From Acidobacteriota bacterium (GTDB taxonomy: Bacteria > Acidobacteriota > Terriglobia > Terriglobales > Acidobacteriaceae): DNA of 64,000 nt. Each line of letters starts with the position of its first letter. Within the stretch, counting starts at the first letter, position 1. The translations under genes and the position numbers were made by a program. The stretch lies in contig QIBA01000066.1 in assembly GCA_003225175.1 (NCBI GenBank), positions 90,803 to 154,802 of the forward strand, in the 5' to 3' direction. Of the stretch, positions 60,721-64,000 are shown piece by piece. The notes beneath the pieces were generated by a model. That model was not told where the DNA came from. It saw only the letters and a list, made by a program, of their open reading frames with translations, and did not search any database.

Positions 60721-61884
60721 ATGTCCAGCACGCTTCCGATTTCCGCATCAGCCTCTTCTGCCCGTCACGGCTTTCAAACTGACGACGCTCATCTGCGTCC
60801 CATTGCTGAAAAAGTACTCGCTCAGGAGCGGCTAAGTTTTGAGGACGGACTTTGGCTGTATCGCTCGCCAGACATTCTGGCGGTAGGCTGGCTTGCTAAT
60901 CACGTCCGCGAAAGGTTGTGGCGCGATACGACATTCTTCAATGTGAATCGGCACGTTAATCCGACGAACGTTTGCGTGGCGGCTTGCCGGCTGTGTGCTT
61001 TTGGGCGAAAGAAGGATACAGACGGCGCTTACACCATGGCGCTGGAAGAAGCATGGCAAACCGCTGCCTCTGGTTACTCGGAAGCAGTCACCGAGTTCCA
61101 CATTGTGGGCGGACTGCATCCTGATCTGCCGTTTCAATACTTTCTTGATCTAATTTCCGGGCTCAAGGAACGCTTTCCAGAGGTCCACCTAAAAGCCTTC
61201 ACCATGGTGGAAGTGGCTTTCCTAGCCAAGCGCGCAAAGCTCACAATTCGCGAAACGCTAGAGAAATTGAAAACTGCGGGCGTAGATTCGTTACCTGGAG
61301 GCGGCGCAGAGATCTTCAATGATCGCGTGCGACGCGTAATCTGCGACCACAAGATCGATGGCGATCAATGGCTCGACACGGCACGCACCGCGCATGAAAT
61401 TGGTTTGAAGTCGAACTGCACGATGCTCTACGGACATGTTGAAAATGAAGAAGACCGCGTTGACCATCTAGTGCGCTTGCGGGATCTGCAGGAACTGACG
61501 CATGGGTTCCAGACGTTCATTCCACTGGCATTTCATCCAGATAATACACCGTTGCAACATTTGCCAAAAACGACAGGAATGTCAGACATTAAGCAAATCG
61601 CGATCGGTCGTCTGATGCTCGACAACATTCCGCATATCAAAGCGTACTGGCAGATGCTCACCCCGAAGATTGCGCAGGTCTCACTTCGGTTCGGCGCTGA
61701 CGATCTTGACGGTACAGTGATCGAAGAAAAGATCTACCACGATGCCGGTGCTACAACACCGCAAGGCATGCGTCGACAAGAGTTGGAGCGCCTGATCCGC
61801 GAAGCCGGACGGGTTCCAGTGGAGCGCGATACGTTGTATCGTCCCGTGGTTCGTACCGAAGACTCGTTCACTGTAGCCGTGTAA
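60721..61884 (+). CDS. mqnE: Aminofutalosine synthase
   Basis: A 387-residue radical SAM enzyme of the futalosine menaquinone pathway. The SAM/[4Fe-4S] motif is CVAACRLC (about residues 84-91) after NVNRHVNPTN. Family sequence also includes FHIVGGLHPDLPFQYFLD, AFTMVEV, DSLPGGGAEIF (about 192-202), MLYGHVE and IPLAFHPDNT. FGADDLDGT fits MqnE. The enzyme joins SAM and 3-[(1-carboxyvinyl)oxy]benzoate to make aminofutalosine. Divergent from the Fo genes. Confidence 0.92.
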   Translation: MSSTLPISASASSARHGFQTDDAHLRPIAEKVLAQERLSFEDGLWLYRSPDILAVGWLANHVRERLWRDTTFFNVNRHVNPTNVCVAACRLCAFGRKKDTDGAYTMALEEAWQTAASGYSEAVTEFHIVGGLHPDLPFQYFLDLISGLKERFPEVHLKAFTMVEVAFLAKRAKLTIRETLEKLKTAGVDSLPGGGAEIFNDRVRRVICDHKIDGDQWLDTARTAHEIGLKSNCTMLYGHVENEEDRVDHLVRLRDLQELTHGFQTFIPLAFHPDNTPLQHLPKTTGMSDIKQIAIGRLMLDNIPHIKAYWQMLTPKIAQVSLRFGADDLDGTVIEEKIYHDAGATTPQGMRRQELERLIREAGRVPVERDTLYRPVVRTEDSFTVAV

Positions 61885-62070
61885 TGAGGAGCTCGCGTCG
61901 CATCTAGGGCAATCTGACAGCCGTCTTTCCGCACGAAAAATGCAACACATTGATTTACGCTCGCGTCTTATTCAACAGGTGTAAAATCTGCCACAAGAAA
62001 AGGTTGGGCCGGGGCCGGCGCGCTTCGTGCCACGTCTGTGGACTGAAGCTGGCTCTCGCATGAGGCGTAA

Positions 62071-63123
62071 ATGAACGTCCACTTCAGCTATAAGGCCTCG
62101 AAGAACACAGACACCGAGCGAGAAATCAAACAACAAACAGACAAACTCGCCAAACGCCTCCAGGTGTTTCGGCCGGAGCTCGTACACCTCCACGGAATTG
62201 TCGCTGAGAGTTCAACCAAAGGTGGAGGGGTCACTGTCTCTTTGAACCTGCGCCTGCCTTCCGGACAGATGGCGAGCCAAAGCACCGCGCCAACTGCAGT
62301 GGGTGCCGTGAAGAGCAGCTTCCACGATTTAATCCATCAGCTGAACGCACATAAGGATTTGCTGCGCAATCGTCATAAGTGGCGCAGGATTTCGAAAGAA
62401 CATCGGCGCGTGCCGTTTGAGCAGACCGTCGCTTCGGTGACCAACGGGGGACCGATTCCAGGTGGAGCTCTCGTCAGCCGCGACATCGATCACTATGTAG
62501 CCACTGAGCTCCCTCGCCTCAACCGTTTTATCGATCGTGAGCTTCGCTATCGAGAAGTCACCGGACTCTTGCAGCAAAATTTGGTAACACGCGAAGAGGT
62601 GATTGATGATGCCATCGCGACAGCGCTCTCAGGCGAAGAGCAGCGGCCCGACAAAGTATCAGTGGAACGTTGGCTCTATGGTCTCGCGCTGAATGCAATC
62701 TCCACTGTCGCTGCGCGTAATGGCGACGAGACTGAAACGGTGCATTTTGAAATGCCTGCCGGAAAGCCGAACGTGAGCGGCACCGACGACGCTTATCTGC
62801 AGTTTCATCAGCCAGACGACAGGCTCAGCACAGAAGATGTCTTGCCAAATCGCGACATCAGCACTCCCGAGGCAGTTGCGCTCTCGGACGAATTTATCGA
62901 TCAAGTCGAGAAAGCCCTAACTGGAGCTCACCCACAACAGCGTGAGGCTTTCACTCTATTCGCAATCGAGGGCTTCACCATCGAGGAAATCGCTGAGGTT
63001 TCAAAGCGCGATCCGGGAGAGATCAAGAAATCCATTAAGGCCGCTCGCGATCTGGTTGACCATAAGCTTCCAAACGGGAATGCACTCAAGAAGCACTTGC
63101 TGAATAGCTCACAAGTAGCGTAA
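62071..63123 (+). CDS. HPF/RaiA domain fused to sigma-factor-like domains
   Basis: A 350-residue fusion. Residues about 1-105 are a ribosome hibernation promoting factor (S30AE) domain: VHFSYKASKNTDTEREIKQQTDKLAKRL, then VSLNLRLPSGQM and a basic C-terminal helix. Residues about 140-215 resemble sigma region 2 (LNRFIDRELRYREVTGLL...EEVIDDAIATAL...VERWLYGLALNAISTV). Residues about 285-340 resemble sigma region 4 (HPQQREAFTLFAIEGFTIEEIAEVSKRDPGEIKKSIKAARDL), including its helix-turn-helix. It could couple ribosome state to transcription, but no promoter-recognition function is proven. Confidence 0.85.
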   Translation: MNVHFSYKASKNTDTEREIKQQTDKLAKRLQVFRPELVHLHGIVAESSTKGGGVTVSLNLRLPSGQMASQSTAPTAVGAVKSSFHDLIHQLNAHKDLLRNRHKWRRISKEHRRVPFEQTVASVTNGGPIPGGALVSRDIDHYVATELPRLNRFIDRELRYREVTGLLQQNLVTREEVIDDAIATALSGEEQRPDKVSVERWLYGLALNAISTVAARNGDETETVHFEMPAGKPNVSGTDDAYLQFHQPDDRLSTEDVLPNRDISTPEAVALSDEFIDQVEKALTGAHPQQREAFTLFAIEGFTIEEIAEVSKRDPGEIKKSIKAARDLVDHKLPNGNALKKHLLNSSQVA

Positions 63124-63251
63124 GGAGCTACTGGCCACTAGCGAGCTTTCGTGTTCGCCCCTGGTCTTGTTTCCTGCCATCCACTGCCAGTAGCTAGAAC
63201 CCAGCAGCTCAGTTTATCCTTGTCGGTTTCTTTTTCCCTGGAGGACCGTGC

Positions 63252-64000
63252 ATGTGGTTTTCCCGCAGAGACTTTCTGTCTAGCGCCGCCGTCACGACTG
63301 CCTCTCTTGCTTTTAGTCGGGACGCAATCGCTCAACGTCAAAACGGGAATCAGTCATCGATGGGATTGTCTCAGACCAGGGAACTACTGAAGCCCAAGCA
63401 GCCGGTCATCATTACCAAGGTTACGGGCAAGCAGTCCATTGACCAGGCCTGGCAGATGCTTAAGGATGGGCAGGACACACTCGACGCCGTTCTACAGGTA
63501 GCCAAGGCACAGGAAGATGATCCCAACGATCAGACTGTAGGACTTGGCGGGCTTCCGAATGAAGAAGGGGTCGTGGAGCTTGATTCATGCTGCATGCATG
63601 GTCCCACGCGCAAGGCAGGCTCCGTCGGGGGAGTAAGAAATATAAAGAACGTCTGTCTGGTAGCGCGTGATGTGATGCGTCACACCGGGCACGTCATGCT
63701 CTGTGGCGAAGGCGCAGAGCGGTTCGCAGTAGCGATGGGATATTCGCGTGAAAACCTCCTGACCGAGCCTTCGCGGAAGATGTGGCTGCTATGGAAGGAG
63801 ACGAATTCCACGCAGGATTGGTGGGGACCTGGTCCCGACGACTCACATTGGAAGACGCCAGAGCCGCCGCACATCACACTGGAGCGCAAGAGGAAGAAGC
63901 TGATCAAGTTGGCCGCCGACTTCGGTATCGAGCCAGGATTGCGCGAGCGAGCCGCAGAATACATTTTGTTCCCTCCTAGCGGCACGATTCATGTCTCAGC
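63252..64000 (+). CDS. Tat-exported glycosylasparaginase (3' end outside window)
   Basis: At least 249 residues of an N4-(beta-N-acetylglucosaminyl)-L-asparaginase-type Ntn hydrolase. The N-terminus is a twin-arginine signal (SRRDFLSSAAV, about residues 4-14). The visible domain carries VGLGGLPNEEGVVELDSCCMHGPTRKAGSVGGVRNIKNVCLVARDVM and CGEGAERFAVAMGY. The autocleaved beta chain, which begins with the nucleophilic Thr, lies beyond base 64000. The enzyme removes GlcNAc from asparagine; in bacteria this is likely for scavenging. Upstream 61885-62070 and 63124-63251 are non-coding. Confidence 0.85.
   Translation, partial: MWFSRRDFLSSAAVTTASLAFSRDAIAQRQNGNQSSMGLSQTRELLKPKQPVIITKVTGKQSIDQAWQMLKDGQDTLDAVLQVAKAQEDDPNDQTVGLGGLPNEEGVVELDSCCMHGPTRKAGSVGGVRNIKNVCLVARDVMRHTGHVMLCGEGAERFAVAMGYSRENLLTEPSRKMWLLWKETNSTQDWWGPGPDDSHWKTPEPPHITLERKRKKLIKLAADFGIEPGLRERAAEYILFPPSGTIHVS

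Noticed and set aside
63151..63390. Short plus-strand frame overlapping the start of the glycosylasparaginase
   Set aside because: The frame with the twin-arginine signal and the enzyme motifs (from 63252) is clearly the coding one.
1..64000. CRISPR arrays, insertion sequences, prophage or rRNA operon
   Set aside because: No regularly spaced direct repeats, transposase frames, phage structural genes or rRNA sequence were found in the window.

Overview
The window is one stretch of ordinary bacterial chromosome with moderately high GC by eye. It has no rRNA operon, CRISPR array, intact insertion sequence or prophage. The gene set points to an acidobacterium of the Terriglobia type. This is inferred from the mix of families: futalosine-route menaquinone genes, a pyruvoyl arginine decarboxylase pathway, two type I-beta DAHP synthases, Fo genes without F1 genes beside them, a Ser/Thr kinase fused to TPRs, many secreted or lipoprotein hypotheticals, and palindromic intergenic repeats.

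1-20 kb: a metallo-beta-lactamase-fold hydrolase cut by the left edge; a decayed DUF885 hydrolase; a radical SAM enzyme; a frameshifted unknown gene; a PPOX-class flavoprotein; a phosphofructokinase with pyrophosphate-type residues; ftsB; cutA; an AlkA-like glycosylase; small exported proteins; two TetR regulators, one divergent from a short-chain dehydrogenase over operator-like palindromes; pyrF, rlpA and thiD; and two TPR or DUF5666-like exported proteins.

20-33 kb: zinc-ribbon membrane proteins, a large palindromic repeat, a complete arginine-to-putrescine cluster (pdaD, aguB, aguA), a LysR regulator, a methylmalonyl-CoA mutase catalytic subunit, a divergent pair of small and LexA-like HTH regulators, and a YeiH-type transporter.

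33-47 kb: a degenerate cutC; a LysR gene with an internal deletion; DAHP synthase copy 1, preceded by what looks like a full transcription-attenuation leader (promoter, aromatic-rich leader peptide, competing hairpins, terminator); a type IV pilin; tRNA-Lys; an NlpC/P60 protein; a beta-propeller lipoprotein; DAHP synthase copy 2; nfo; leuS; mqnD.

47-64 kb: bioY, a secreted C45/phospholipase-B-like hydrolase, a LacD-type aldolase, rph, a kinase-TPR protein, tRNA-Leu, a stand-alone receiver, an ABC exporter, atpZ-atpI-atpB-atpE, mqnE, a fusion of a ribosome-hibernation domain to sigma-factor-like domains, and the start of a Tat-exported glycosylasparaginase.

The two observations most worth following up are the aromatic leader/attenuator in front of DAHP synthase (36.85-37.09 kb) and the HPF-sigma fusion (62.07-63.12 kb). 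All functional calls rest on reading the sequence and on recalled family features; no database search was run.
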